Source: Paraburkholderia silviterrae (lineage in GTDB: Bacteria > Pseudomonadota > Gammaproteobacteria > Burkholderiales > Burkholderiaceae). From it: 64,000 nt of DNA. The number at the start of each line of letters is the position of its first letter. Within the stretch, counting starts at the first letter, position 1. Of this stretch, positions 42,980-52,092 are shown one piece after another. Below the pieces are notes generated by a model that ran no database searches, was not told the DNA's origin, and saw nothing but the letters and a program-made list of their open reading frames with translations. The translations under genes and the position numbers were made by a program. The stretch lies in contig NZ_SMRP01000007.1 of the NCBI RefSeq assembly GCF_004353915.1, forward strand, positions 206,284 to 270,283, read 5' to 3'.

Positions 42980-45088
42980 TCAGTGCGTGTGCGACGGCAT
43001 GGGCTCGGGCGTGCGAGTCTCGTGCGCCGTCGCCGCGATCGCGCTCGTGAGGCGATCGCGCGCGGCGCGCCACGCGTCGCTCTCGCGGCCGCCGTCCAGC
43101 AGGGCGCGCAGGAGATCGCGCTGGAGCGCCTCACGCGCCTCGCCTGCCGGCAGCACGTCGCCGAGTCCCACCAGCGCTTCGGCCAGCGGAGTGTTCGCGA
43201 CAAACGCGGCGGCTTTGAGGAGATCGCGCGCCGCGCCGGGCACCGCCGCGATCATGAGCAAGCGTTCTTCCCACACCACGAAGCGAGCGAGCCGCGCAAG
43301 CACGCTCTCTCGCGCGCCTGGCGCCTCGCGCGCTTCGTGCGCTTCGTGCGCCTCGTCGGCGGCAATCCACCCGGGCAGTTGCGCGGCCGGCATGGGCCGC
43401 GCGATCACGTAGCCCTGTGCGCCGTCCACGCCGAGTATCGCGAGCGCCGCCAGCAAATCCGCCGAATCGACACCCTCCGCCAGCACCAGCTTGCCCAGCG
43501 AATGGCCCAGACGCGTCACCTGATACACCACGCGCAGCGCGTCGAGCGCCGTGTCGCCTTCGAGATGGGCGATCTCGCGGTCAATCTTGATCCAGTCGAA
43601 CGGCAATTCGCGCAGCCGCGCGAGCCCGCTATGCCCCGAGCCGAGATCGTCCTGCGCGAGCAGCACGCCCAGCGCACGAAACTTTCCAAGGATCGAGCCC
43701 TGCCCCTCGTTCATCGAGAATGCTTCGGTCTCCAGAACTTCCAGCGTGAGTTGCGCGCTCGGGCATGCGTACGTCTGCAGCGCCTCGCGGGCCGCCTCGA
43801 AATAGCGGATGTCGTTGAGCGCGGCCGGCGGCAGGTTGATCGAGACGGCCAGATCGTGTCCCGCCGCGAGCCATTGGCGGCGGTCGGCAAGCGCCTGATG
43901 CAACCCGCGCGCGAAGAGCTCGAGCAGATCGTCGGAGGCCAGCGCGAAGAGAAATTCGTCGGGCATCAGCAGCCGCTCGCCGTCGCGCAGGCGCGCGAGC
44001 GCCTCCACCTTGCCGCAGCGGCCCGTTGCCAGATTCAGCAGTGGCTGATAGTGCATCTGCAGCGCACCCGTGCGCACGAGCGCCGCCCAATGCTGGCGCA
44101 CGCTCACCGGCACCGCGGCGCCGGGCATGCCCTCGTGGGTCTGCAGGCGTGCGACGGCGCAGCCGAGCAGCGTCTGCAATAGTTCGACGAAAGCCACCTG
44201 GTCCGGCCCGACGAAACCGCCCGGCCACGCGCTGTAGAGCATCAGGATCGCGATCGGCGGCTGGCCGGTGGCGGCGAGCGGCAGCGCAACGGCGGAGCGC
44301 AGGCCCTCGCGCGCGGCGACATCGCGCCAGCGCGCGACGAGCGGATCGGTCTGATAATTCACGACGCGCTCGGCCTTGCCGCTGCGCCAGGCGCGCCCCA
44401 CGGCGCCCTGCCCGCACAGGTGGTCGGCACGCACGCTGATGACGTGGCCCTCGGCCCCCAGCGCGTCGAGCAACCCGCCACCACTGTCCGCACTGCTGCC
44501 GCTGAGGCGCCCCCGGCCGCCCGCGCCCGCCTCGAAGTGGAAGATTCCCGCCGCATCGGGACGGCCGATCGCGCACGCGGTCACTTCGTCGTGGGCCGCG
44601 AGCGCGGCGATGACCTGGTCGATGAAATGGGTATAGCTGCCCGCCTCCCAGACGATGCGCGTGATGCGCTGAAGCACCTCCTGCTGCGAATCCTGCACCG
44701 CCTGATACGCCTTCAGTTGCCAGGCGGTGTCCGCAATCAGGCGCCGCGCGTAGAGCGAGAGCGCCTGGCGGCTCACGTTGCGCCCGATCTGCTTGTCGAC
44801 GAGTTCCTGCAGGATGCCGCGGCTGCGCACGAGCTCTTCCTTGTCGAGCCCGACGATGGCATGGATGCGCCCGACGCGCATCGCCATTTCGGCGCGATCC
44901 TGCGAGGTCAATGACGGCTGCGCGAGTGCGAGCAGGTTCTGCATCTGCCGCGTCTTGAGATGTGCAAGCTCCTCTCCCGACAGCATTTCGAGGATGCGTC
45001 GCGACTTGGGCAAGCGCGCCAGTTCCTCATAGAAGTCGTTCACCACGAGGTCGGCGGTTCGTTGCAACGCCTCGATCAAAGTTTGCAT
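42980..45088 (-). CDS. Globin-coupled sensor with GAF and EAL domains (c-di-GMP phosphodiesterase)
   Basis: A 702-residue cytosolic protein. The N-terminal protoglobin-like domain (about 1-150) has the proximal heme His in GRIHAIVGLDKEEL (His76). A GAF domain (about 165-325) follows, then an EAL domain (about 335-590) with KVEALARLRD, SINLPPAAL, EVLETEAF, QDDLGSGHSGL and WIKIDRE. The catalytic residues look complete, although the usual EGVE reads EGVD. There is no GGDEF domain. A repeat (EAHEAHEAREA) links to a helical C-terminal region. It probably degrades c-di-GMP in response to O2, NO or CO. Confidence 0.87.
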   Translation of the reverse strand: MQTLIEALQRTADLVVNDFYEELARLPKSRRILEMLSGEELAHLKTRQMQNLLALAQPSLTSQDRAEMAMRVGRIHAIVGLDKEELVRSRGILQELVDKQIGRNVSRQALSLYARRLIADTAWQLKAYQAVQDSQQEVLQRITRIVWEAGSYTHFIDQVIAALAAHDEVTACAIGRPDAAGIFHFEAGAGGRGRLSGSSADSGGGLLDALGAEGHVISVRADHLCGQGAVGRAWRSGKAERVVNYQTDPLVARWRDVAAREGLRSAVALPLAATGQPPIAILMLYSAWPGGFVGPDQVAFVELLQTLLGCAVARLQTHEGMPGAAVPVSVRQHWAALVRTGALQMHYQPLLNLATGRCGKVEALARLRDGERLLMPDEFLFALASDDLLELFARGLHQALADRRQWLAAGHDLAVSINLPPAALNDIRYFEAAREALQTYACPSAQLTLEVLETEAFSMNEGQGSILGKFRALGVLLAQDDLGSGHSGLARLRELPFDWIKIDREIAHLEGDTALDALRVVYQVTRLGHSLGKLVLAEGVDSADLLAALAILGVDGAQGYVIARPMPAAQLPGWIAADEAHEAHEAREAPGARESVLARLARFVVWEERLLMIAAVPGAARDLLKAAAFVANTPLAEALVGLGDVLPAGEAREALQRDLLRALLDGGRESDAWRAARDRLTSAIAATAHETRTPEPMPSHTH

Positions 45089-45407
45089 GCGTAACGTCTC
45101 ATGGTTCCCGGGACCGGGAAGTCGGCCGCCCGTGCGCGGCGCGCAAGGCGGTGAGCGAGACCGCGTCGCTCAACGGAAGATGATACGGCATGCATAAACG
45201 CGCGGATGGCCGCCACTATGGAGACTTTCTTCGGGACGTGGTCCAGCGTACATAGCCGGGCGGCGAGCAAGCAGATCCGGGGCACGCGAAAAATTTTCCG
45301 GGACTCAGGGCAGCCTAAAGTACCTTGGCACGCCTTAAGGCGCCCTTAAGGCAACCTTAAGGCAACTCCAAGCGGCCGACACTTGCCAGGGGCGGCTCCA
45401 GGCGGGT
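45089..45407. other. Upstream region of the globin-EAL gene
   Basis: 319 bases between two leftward genes. The only marked structure is the run of three CCTTAAGG palindromes near the distal end, listed separately. No terminator with a T-run is seen after the dehydrogenase gene. Confidence 0.4.
45333..45362. repeat. Three CCTTAAGG palindromes at 11-base spacing
   Basis: CCTTAAGG occurs at 45333-45340, 45344-45351 and 45355-45362. The 11-base period is one helical turn, so three protein dimers could bind one face of the DNA. It lies 46-75 bases past the dehydrogenase stop and about 245 bases upstream of the globin-EAL gene. Confidence 0.5.
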
Positions 45408-46346
45408 TCAGAGCGGCGTGAGCAGCGGCGCGCCCGCGAAGCATTGCGTGGCGTTCGCGATGAAGTGGCGAATGCTGGCCGCGCGCACGTCGGGCGACGT
45501 GCCGGCCACGTGCGGCGTGAGCACGATGTTCTCGAGCGCCACGAGCGCCTGAGGCGGCGCGGGCTCGCCCTCGTAGACGTCGAGGCCCGCGCCGCCCAGC
45601 GTGCCCTGCGCGAGCGCAACGGCCAGCGCCGCCGTATCCACCACGCTGCCGCGCGAAACGTTGACGAGAAAACCCTCGGGCCCGAGCGCATCGAGCACCG
45701 CGCGATCGATCAGATGCTGCGTTTGCGCGCCGCCCGGCGTCGCCACCACGAGGCAGTCGCTCCACTGCGCGAGCGCGAGCGGCGTATCGAAATAGCGTGC
45801 GCTCACGCCCTCGCGCGGCGTGCGATTGTGATAGCCGATCGCCATCTCGAAGCCCGCCGCGCGCCGGGCGATCTTTGCGCCAATCTGCCCATAGCCGACG
45901 ATGCCGAGGCGCCGGCCCGTGAGCGTGGGCCGCATCGGCAGCGCATCGCGCCAGACACCTGCCCGGCACGCGGCGTCGAACTGCGGCACCGCGCGCACGG
46001 CAGCGAGCAGGAGCGCCATCGCGTGATCGGCGACGCAATCGGCGTTCACGCCGGCCCCGTTGCACAGCGCGATGCCGCGCGAGCGCGCATGATCGAGCGC
46101 GAGATTCTCATAGCCGGCGCCCAGCGCGCCCGCGAGTTCGAGCGCGGGCATGCGGTCGATCTCGTCGGCCGTGAGCCCGGTCGTGCCATTCGTGAGCACT
46201 GCGCGCACGGTGGGGCCATGCTGTTCGATCGCCTGGGCGCGCCGCTGCGGTACGTAGAGCACGTCGAAGTGCCCGGCAAGCTCGGTGCGGTCGGCGTCGG
46301 TGAGCGGGATCAGCACGAGCAGGCGCGGCTTCACGGTGTGGCTCAT
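45408..46346 (-). CDS. D-isomer-specific 2-hydroxyacid dehydrogenase
   Basis: A 312-residue cytosolic NAD(P)-dependent dehydrogenase, probably of the glyoxylate/hydroxypyruvate reductase group. The Rossmann motif is GRRLGIVGYGQIGAKIARRA. The catalytic Arg is in NVSRGSVVDTAAL, the Glu in YEGEPAPP and the His in VLTPHVAGTSPDVR. The ATG follows AAGGAG by about 11 nt. It is downstream of and in the same direction as the AraC gene, 59 bases after its stop. Substrate not determinable. Confidence 0.9.
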   Translation of the reverse strand: MSHTVKPRLLVLIPLTDADRTELAGHFDVLYVPQRRAQAIEQHGPTVRAVLTNGTTGLTADEIDRMPALELAGALGAGYENLALDHARSRGIALCNGAGVNADCVADHAMALLLAAVRAVPQFDAACRAGVWRDALPMRPTLTGRRLGIVGYGQIGAKIARRAAGFEMAIGYHNRTPREGVSARYFDTPLALAQWSDCLVVATPGGAQTQHLIDRAVLDALGPEGFLVNVSRGSVVDTAALAVALAQGTLGGAGLDVYEGEPAPPQALVALENIVLTPHVAGTSPDVRAASIRHFIANATQCFAGAPLLTPL

Positions 46347-46405
46347 CGCGTCACAACTCCTTCGGCATGCGAATCAATGGATCAAGGATGCCCGCAACAG
46401 CGGAC

Positions 46406-47458
46406 TCACACGACCGTCACATAGCGTGCAGGCGCTTCGACGCGTGGCGCGGCAGCCTCCGCAGCGCCGCGCGCGCGGCGCATTTCGTCGGCGGGCGTGC
46501 AGCCGAACAGGCGCTTGAACTCGCGGCTGAACTGCGAGGCGCTCTCGTAGCCCACGCGCGTGGCCGCCGCGCTCACGTTCATGCCATCGTGCGTGATCAA
46601 AAGGCGCGCGTGATGCAGGCGCGTGGTCTTCACGTACTGCATCGGCGAGGTCGAGGTCACGGCCTTGAAGTGCGCATGGAACACCGCGAGGCTCATGCCG
46701 GCCTCGGCGGCCAGCAGGCCCACGTCGAGATCGCCGCGGTAGTCGCTGTGAATGCGGCGCAGCGCCTTCGCGATGCGGCCGAAATGTTGCTGATGCGTGA
46801 GCGCCGCGCGAATCGCGTCGCCCTGCTCGCCCGTGAGCACGCGATAGCAGATCTCGCGCACGATCGCCGGACCGAGGATGCGCGCCTCGCACGGCTGCGT
46901 GAGCGCTTCGAGCAGGCGCAGCACGGCGTTCGAGAGCGGTGCGTCGAGCGGCGTCGCGTAGATGCCCGCGGGCTCGGACACGGCGCTGCCGCGCGAGTCG
47001 TCGAGCGCCATCAGCAGTTCGGCCACCATCGTCAGATCGACGCGCACGGAAATGGCGAGCAGCGGCTTCTCGGGCGTGGCCTCGGTCTCGCACTCGAACG
47101 GCAGCGGCACCGAGAGCACGAGATATTGCTGCGCATCGTAGATGAACATCTGGTCGCCGAGAAAGCCGCGCTTGCGGCCCTGGCAGACGATGAAGATGCT
47201 CGGCTCGTACATGACCGGCTTGCGCGGATGGCTCTGGCTGCCGCGATAGAGCCGCACGCCTTCGAGCGCCGTGCAATGCACGCCGTCGCGCTGGGTGAGC
47301 TGCAGGAGCAGCTCGACCACGCGGCGCTGCATCGCGTCATCGGGTGCCGGGCGCGACGCGTTCGCGGAGCTGGCCGTGGAGACGAGCGGCGCCACCGCGG
47401 CGGCTGGCGCGAGCGCGGCAGCACCCTGCGCCGCGCGGACGGTTTGTGAGCTTTTCAT
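46406..47458 (-). CDS. AraC-family regulator of the divergent aldehyde reductase
   Basis: A 350-residue regulator with an AraC_N type ligand domain (about 50-210; KPVMYEPSIFIVCQGRKRGF) and a C-terminal double helix-turn-helix (about 235-335; VSAAATRVGYESASQFSREF). This group is often found beside oxidoreductases for aldehydes or alcohols. The first 45 residues are Ala-rich and poorly conserved, so a later start is possible. It is divergent from the zinc reductase gene, and the region between contains direct repeats and palindromes fitting AraC half-sites. Confidence 0.9.
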   Translation of the reverse strand: MKSSQTVRAAQGAAALAPAAAVAPLVSTASSANASRPAPDDAMQRRVVELLLQLTQRDGVHCTALEGVRLYRGSQSHPRKPVMYEPSIFIVCQGRKRGFLGDQMFIYDAQQYLVLSVPLPFECETEATPEKPLLAISVRVDLTMVAELLMALDDSRGSAVSEPAGIYATPLDAPLSNAVLRLLEALTQPCEARILGPAIVREICYRVLTGEQGDAIRAALTHQQHFGRIAKALRRIHSDYRGDLDVGLLAAEAGMSLAVFHAHFKAVTSTSPMQYVKTTRLHHARLLITHDGMNVSAAATRVGYESASQFSREFKRLFGCTPADEMRRARGAAEAAAPRVEAPARYVTVV

Positions 47459-47492
47459 GACAGTTGCGCCCCTAAATTCATCGATACCGACA

Positions 47493-47572
47493 GAGAAACA
47501 GGCTTGTCAATCTATCACCGAACGCACGCGTGCGTACTTCGGCAGGAGAAACAGGCAAGTCTTCGATAGATT
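47493..47572. promoter_or_regulatory. AraC-type regulatory region: direct repeats and palindrome
   Basis: GAGAAACAGGC-WW-GTC occurs twice in direct orientation (47493-47508 and 47546-47561), 53 bases apart or five helical turns. AATCTATC (47509-47516) and GATAGATT (47565-47572) form outer inverted arms. ACGCACGCGTGCGT (47522-47535) is a perfect palindrome between them. Confidence 0.55.
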
Positions 47573-47704
47573 CAGGTATTCCCTGGGTCGGCCCCGGTCC
47601 TTAGGATGGGAACCCTGCCGCAACACCCGATACGCGTAGCGCCCGATGCGCTGCGTCTCGGCGTTTGCGTGCCCCTTGCAACTCAGCTTCAGGAGCCACC
47701 GCCC

Positions 47705-48757
47705 ATGTACCCGACTTATGGATACGCCGCCCGCGACGCCGCCTCGCCGCTCGCCCCGTTCGAATTCCAGCGCCGCGATCTGCGCGAGCTCGACGTGCGC
47801 ATCGACGTGCAGTTCTGCGGCGTGTGTCACTCGGACCTGCATCAAGCCCGCAACGAATGGCGCAACACGCTCTATCCGGTCGTGCCGGGCCACGAGATCG
47901 TCGGCCGCGTGACGCAAGTGGGCAAGGGCGTCACGCGCTTCAAGGTGGGCGAGCTCGTGGGCGTCGGCTGTCTCGTCGACTCGTGCCGCACCTGCGCGAG
48001 CTGCACGGAAGGCCTCGAACAGTATTGCGAGAACGGCTTCGTGGGCACCTATAACGGTGTCGACCGCGTGAGCGGCGACATCACCTACGGCGGCTATTCG
48101 ACGCAACTCGTGGTCGACGAAGCCTTCGTGCTGCGCGTGCCCGAGAACCTCGACCCCGCGGGCGCCGCGCCGCTCCTGTGCGCGGGCATCACCACGTATT
48201 CGCCGCTGCGCACATGGGGCGCGGGCCCCGGCAAGAAGGTCGGCATCGTGGGCCTCGGCGGCCTCGGCCACATGGGCGTGAAGCTCGCGCATGCAATGGG
48301 CGCGCACGTGGTGCTGTTCACCACCTCGCCTTCGAAGATCGAGGACGGCAAGCGCCTCGGCGCCGACGAAGTCGTGATCTCGAAAGACCCGGAGCAGATG
48401 AAGGCGCACGCCAACAGCTTCGATTTGATCGTCAACACGGTGGCCGCGCAGCACGACCTGAACCCGTTCATCGAGCTGCTCAAGCGCGACGGCACGATGA
48501 CACTGGTGGGTGCGCCCGAGCACGATCACCCTTCGCCGCAAGTGTTCAACCTGATCTTCAAGCGCCGCCGTCTTGCGGGCTCGCTGATCGGCGGCATTGC
48601 AGAAACGCAGGAAATGCTGGACTTCTGCGGGCAGCATGGCATCACGTCCGATATCGAAATGATCAAGATGCAGGACATCAACCACGCCTATGAGCGCATG
48701 CTCAAGAGCGATGTGAAGTACCGCTTCGTGATCGACATCGATTCGCTGCGCCAATAA
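47705..48757 (+). CDS. Zinc-dependent NADPH aldehyde reductase (YahK/Ahr type)
   Basis: A 350-residue cytosolic medium-chain dehydrogenase with both zinc sites. The catalytic ligands are in CGVCHSDLHQARNEW and GHEIVGRV, and the structural Cys cluster is CRTCASCTEGLEQYC. The nucleotide fold is GIVGLGGLGHMGVKLAHAMG. The similarity is to the YahK/Ahr and cinnamyl alcohol dehydrogenase group, which reduces a broad range of aldehydes. The ATG at 47705 has AGGAG about 9 nt upstream. It is divergent from and probably controlled by the AraC regulator, giving a detoxification unit. Confidence 0.92.
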   Translation: MYPTYGYAARDAASPLAPFEFQRRDLRELDVRIDVQFCGVCHSDLHQARNEWRNTLYPVVPGHEIVGRVTQVGKGVTRFKVGELVGVGCLVDSCRTCASCTEGLEQYCENGFVGTYNGVDRVSGDITYGGYSTQLVVDEAFVLRVPENLDPAGAAPLLCAGITTYSPLRTWGAGPGKKVGIVGLGGLGHMGVKLAHAMGAHVVLFTTSPSKIEDGKRLGADEVVISKDPEQMKAHANSFDLIVNTVAAQHDLNPFIELLKRDGTMTLVGAPEHDHPSPQVFNLIFKRRRLAGSLIGGIAETQEMLDFCGQHGITSDIEMIKMQDINHAYERMLKSDVKYRFVIDIDSLRQ

Positions 48758-48791
48758 GCGCGCCACGTACGACGTCCTGCCCTGCCCCGCC

Positions 48792-48814
48792 GGGCCGTCC
48801 ATTCCGGACGGCCC
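48792..48814 (+). terminator. Terminator-like hairpin after the aldehyde reductase
   Basis: GGGCCGTCC and GGACGGCCC form a perfect 9-bp stem with an ATTCC loop, 35 bases after the stop. No T-run follows, so termination would need Rho or the structure only protects the 3' end. Confidence 0.45.
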
Positions 48815-49049
48815 AACCAGCCCTTTCGTGCCGAGGCCTGCTTTTTCCCGGCCTCACGTAGTCGAGCCGGCGCTCCCGCATGCAGTCACCGAGCGCCGCC
48901 ATTGAACCGACATCGCTGTTTAACCGCCGCGCGCCCATTCCGCGAGACGCCGGCGCCGCGAAGCGCCTTTGCCGCTTTGCGGTTCACCCCTTTTCTGCCG
49001 TAGCGCGGATTTCGTTCAAGCAGTCCTAATCAGCTACAGGAGCTCGCCC

Positions 49050-50006
49050 GTGATCGACCGCATCCAGGCGATGCGTACCTTCATTCGCATCGTCGATACC
49101 AACAGTTTCACCAAAGCCGCGCAATCGCTCGACATGCCGCGCGCCACCGCAACCACGCTGATGCAGAGCCTCGAAGCGCTGCTCGGCACGCAATTGCTCG
49201 TGCGCACGACGCGCCGCCTTTCGCTCACGCCCGAGGGTGCCGCGTACTACGAGCGCGCCGCGCGAATCCTCGCCGACATCGACGATGCCGAAGCGAGCGT
49301 GCGCCAGTCGCCCGGCGCGATCGGCGGCCGGCTGCGCGTGGAGATGCCGGGGCTGATCGCCAACGCGATCGTGCTGCCCGCGCTCGACGATTTCCATGCG
49401 CGCTATCCGCAAATCGATCTCGTGATCGGCGTGAGCCTGCGCAACGTCGACCTCGTCGGCGAAGGCGTCGATTGCAGCATCCAGCTCGGCGAATTGCCCG
49501 ACTCGGGGCTCGCCGCGCGCCGCCTTGGCGTGCTCGAGCACGTGACCTGCGCGAGCCCCGCGTATCTCGCGCGCCATGGCGCACCGCAATCGCTCGACGA
49601 TCTCGCGCGGCACCCCGTGGTGAATTTTATTTCGCCGCTCACGGGCCGCCCCTTTGAGTTCGATTTCGAAGTGGAGGGCAGCGCGACCAAGGTGAAGGTG
49701 GACGGCTTCGTGCACGTCTCCGACGAGTTCGCCTATCTCACCTGCGGCCTGCAAGGGTATGGGCTGGTCCAGCCGCCGCTGCTCGCGGCGCAGCCTTATC
49801 TGGACGGCGGCGCGCTCGTCGAGGTGCTGCCGCAATGGAAGCCGCTGCCCACGCCGGTCTCGGTCGCGTTCGTGAAGTCGCGCCAGGTCTCGCCGCGCGT
49901 GCGCGTGTTCGTCGACTGGCTCGCGGCGCTGTTCGAGGACGCGGGCGCCGTCAATCGCGATCTGTCTCGCGTGCGGCAATTGCTGGAGGGACTGCAGCCG
50001 GCTTGA
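49050..50006 (+). CDS. LysR-family transcriptional regulator
   Basis: A 318-residue regulator with an N-terminal winged helix-turn-helix (IDRIQAMRTFIRIVDTNSFT, then MPRATATTLMQSLEALLG) and a LysR substrate-binding domain with a DLVGEGVDCSIQLGELPDSG segment typical of the DmlR/YafC-like group. The start is the GTG at 49050, with AGGAG 8 nt upstream; longer in-frame translation has no family match. It stands alone, convergent with the C39-like peptidase gene, so its target is not clear. The neighbouring aldehyde reductase or its own promoter are candidates. Confidence 0.88.
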   Translation: MIDRIQAMRTFIRIVDTNSFTKAAQSLDMPRATATTLMQSLEALLGTQLLVRTTRRLSLTPEGAAYYERAARILADIDDAEASVRQSPGAIGGRLRVEMPGLIANAIVLPALDDFHARYPQIDLVIGVSLRNVDLVGEGVDCSIQLGELPDSGLAARRLGVLEHVTCASPAYLARHGAPQSLDDLARHPVVNFISPLTGRPFEFDFEVEGSATKVKVDGFVHVSDEFAYLTCGLQGYGLVQPPLLAAQPYLDGGALVEVLPQWKPLPTPVSVAFVKSRQVSPRVRVFVDWLAALFEDAGAVNRDLSRVRQLLEGLQPA

Positions 50007-50092
50007 TGTAGCCGGGAACACGGCGGGAGGCGCTGCATGCTAGTCGTGCGCCGCTGCACGCTGCTTGCTCGCCGTCCTCGACCACGCGGCGC

Positions 50093-50782
50093 TCACGCCA
50101 GACGCGTCAGCGCCATCCCGCGCCGCGCATGAAAGCGCGCGACCGTTTCATAAGGCAGCCAGGCATCGGCCTGATACGGCGCGACGCCCGACGGATTGTG
50201 GAACCACACGCCGCCGTCGCTGCGTCCGTGCAGCAGGATCAGATGGCCACCCCGATGCGCGTTCGCGCGCTCGGGATAGCGGATCTCGGGGCTCACGGAG
50301 ACGATCGCGAGCGTGCTGGCGTTCAGGCGCGCGGCGCTCGCCTCGATGTCCTCGTCGGTCATCACCTCCACGCGCACGCCGAACGCCGCCTCGGCCCATG
50401 CCGCGAACGGCCGGTAGATCAGCCCGTCCACGCCGCCGTCCTCGCGCATGCGATAGACGCCGTGGCGCAGCGCATCTTCGAGCAGCGCGGCGCGCGGCGC
50501 GTGGGCGATGCCCCAGTAGTCGAGCGCCGACTCGAAGCAGGTCAGCCCGCACAGACGCTTCGCCCAGAAGCGATAGTCGCCGGGCAGCGCGAAGCCGCTC
50601 ATGCGCCAGAGCGGATCGTCGCACGGGTCCGCGCCCTCTTCGACGATGCGCGCCACCCAGTCCGGGCTGCCCCATTGGCTGTAGTACGGCACGTCACGAT
50701 GGCGGACCTCGAGCGGCCCGGCATCGTGGCCGCGATACGTTGCGTCCTCACCCACCGGCTTCTGTGCAGGCTTGCTGGTCAT
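50093..50782 (-). CDS. C39-like cysteine peptidase
   Basis: A 229-residue cytosolic protein of the peptidase C39-like fold. The nucleophile is probably Cys in CGLTCFESALDYWG, the His is in RGGHLILLHGRSD and the third residue in WFHNPSGV. A DVPYYSQWG opening is typical for this group. The ATG at 50782 follows AGGAAGGA by about 8 nt; an N-terminal extension in frame looks spurious. There is no signal peptide and no adjacent ABC transporter or leader peptide gene, so it is not an obvious bacteriocin processor. The substrate is unknown. Confidence 0.75.
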   Translation of the reverse strand: MTSKPAQKPVGEDATYRGHDAGPLEVRHRDVPYYSQWGSPDWVARIVEEGADPCDDPLWRMSGFALPGDYRFWAKRLCGLTCFESALDYWGIAHAPRAALLEDALRHGVYRMREDGGVDGLIYRPFAAWAEAAFGVRVEVMTDEDIEASAARLNASTLAIVSVSPEIRYPERANAHRGGHLILLHGRSDGGVWFHNPSGVAPYQADAWLPYETVARFHARRGMALTRLA

Positions 50783-51123
50783 TTCATTCAATCCTTCCTC
50801 ACGGCATCGCCCCGATGCGAGCCCTGCCCCGCCGGGTGGACAGGCCCGCGGCCCGCGCCGGGGAATTCGCGTAGAACGGCTATTGTCGCAAATACAAGTG
50901 CGCTCGCGCGGGCTCATTGGCGCCGCCGCTTGCCCAAGGAACGGTTGTTGCGCCAAGATAGCGGACGTCATCGTATGTTGCCGCCCAAAACTTACGCAAT
51001 TGTAAAATTATGCGTTTAGAATAATGCGCGCCCACGCTCTGTCAGAATTATTTCTTTCTGCAGCAGCGTCGCGGCACGAGATAATTAGCCCAAACCGACT
51101 CTCGATCCTCCCCCATTTGCAGC
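50783..51123. other. Divergent promoter region of C39-like peptidase and BetR-receiver genes
   Basis: 341 bases. The part from 50960 to 51090 is AT-rich against its surroundings and contains AATAAT (51020-51025) facing ATTATTT near 51048, plus several -10-like hexamers (TAGAAT, TAAAAT). No single promoter stands out. Both divergent promoters probably lie here. Confidence 0.4.
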
Positions 51124-51978
51124 ATGTCGAACGTTGAACACTCAACCGACTCCGTCTCGGTCGCAGAACGCGTACGCGAGCTGATGAGCCGTCATGGCAT
51201 CGGCAAACGTCAGCAAACGACGGAGCTGTGCCGGATCCTCGAACTGAGCTTTTCGCAGGGCCATCGCAAGCTGCGCGGCAACAGCCCGTGGACGCTCGCA
51301 CAAATCAAGAAAGTGGCCGAAGCGTTCGGCGAGCCGGCCGGGCAGCTATTCGGCGCGCAGCTGCTCGACCCCGGCATGGTGGGCGCGAGCGCGCAGGAAG
51401 CGCTCTTGTGCGTGAGCGCCGTGGAGCTTGCGTGCACAGCCTGGATTGGTGCGCCCGTGGAGCCCGGCAGCCGCCCCGACTTCGTCGCTTACGAGAAGCA
51501 GGGTCAATGGCGCGTGGTGCGCCCCGACGGCGCGCTCTATCAGAACGCGCGCGAAGTTCACAAGATCGAGATCTATCCGCGCCGCGCCGAGTCCGACAAG
51601 CCGCTCATCGCCGTGGTGGATGACGATCAGTCCTCCGCCGACAACCTGCGCGACTATCTCGAGCACTGCGGCTACACGGCGCACGCACTCTATGGCCTCG
51701 CCGCGTTCGATCACGCGCTGGAGCACAACGTGTTCGACGGCGTGGTGATCGACTGGCTGTTCGGCAGCCAGACCTCCGCCGAGGCGATCCGCAAGGTGCG
51801 GGCCTCCGAGAACCCCGACGCGCCCATCTTCGTGCTCACGGGCGAGCTGCTGACGGGCAAGGCAAGCGAGTCGGAGATCAGCCAGGTGGTGCGCCACTAC
51901 AACGTGGCCTGCTACGAAAAACCCGCGCGCATGGCGATTCTCGTCGCCGATCTTTCCAAGCGCCTCAATCGCGGCTGA
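51124..51978 (+). CDS. BetR-type HTH protein fused to a C-terminal receiver domain
   Basis: A 284-residue predicted transcription factor with reversed response-regulator order. Residues 8-85 form a BetR-like helix-turn-helix (VAERVRELMSRHGIGKRQQT, then SFSQGHRKLRGNSPWTL). A beta-rich linker spans about 95-155. Residues 159-280 form a receiver with IAVVDDDQSS, the phospho-acceptor Asp210 in GVVIDWLFG, and Lys266 in CYEKPAR. It has no usual output domain after the receiver. It faces a hybrid histidine kinase gene 114 bases away on the other strand, its likely phosphodonor. The ribosome site is weak. Confidence 0.82.
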   Translation: MSNVEHSTDSVSVAERVRELMSRHGIGKRQQTTELCRILELSFSQGHRKLRGNSPWTLAQIKKVAEAFGEPAGQLFGAQLLDPGMVGASAQEALLCVSAVELACTAWIGAPVEPGSRPDFVAYEKQGQWRVVRPDGALYQNAREVHKIEIYPRRAESDKPLIAVVDDDQSSADNLRDYLEHCGYTAHALYGLAAFDHALEHNVFDGVVIDWLFGSQTSAEAIRKVRASENPDAPIFVLTGELLTGKASESEISQVVRHYNVACYEKPARMAILVADLSKRLNRG

Positions 51979-52092
51979 CGCCAGCCGCATTACGCGCATT
52001 ACCCGCAGTACCCGGATCACCAGGACTGCCAGGCTGGCGCGCCGCCAGGGCGCACCAGCAACGCGTGCTTTGCGCAGTGAGCTTCTCGCTGC

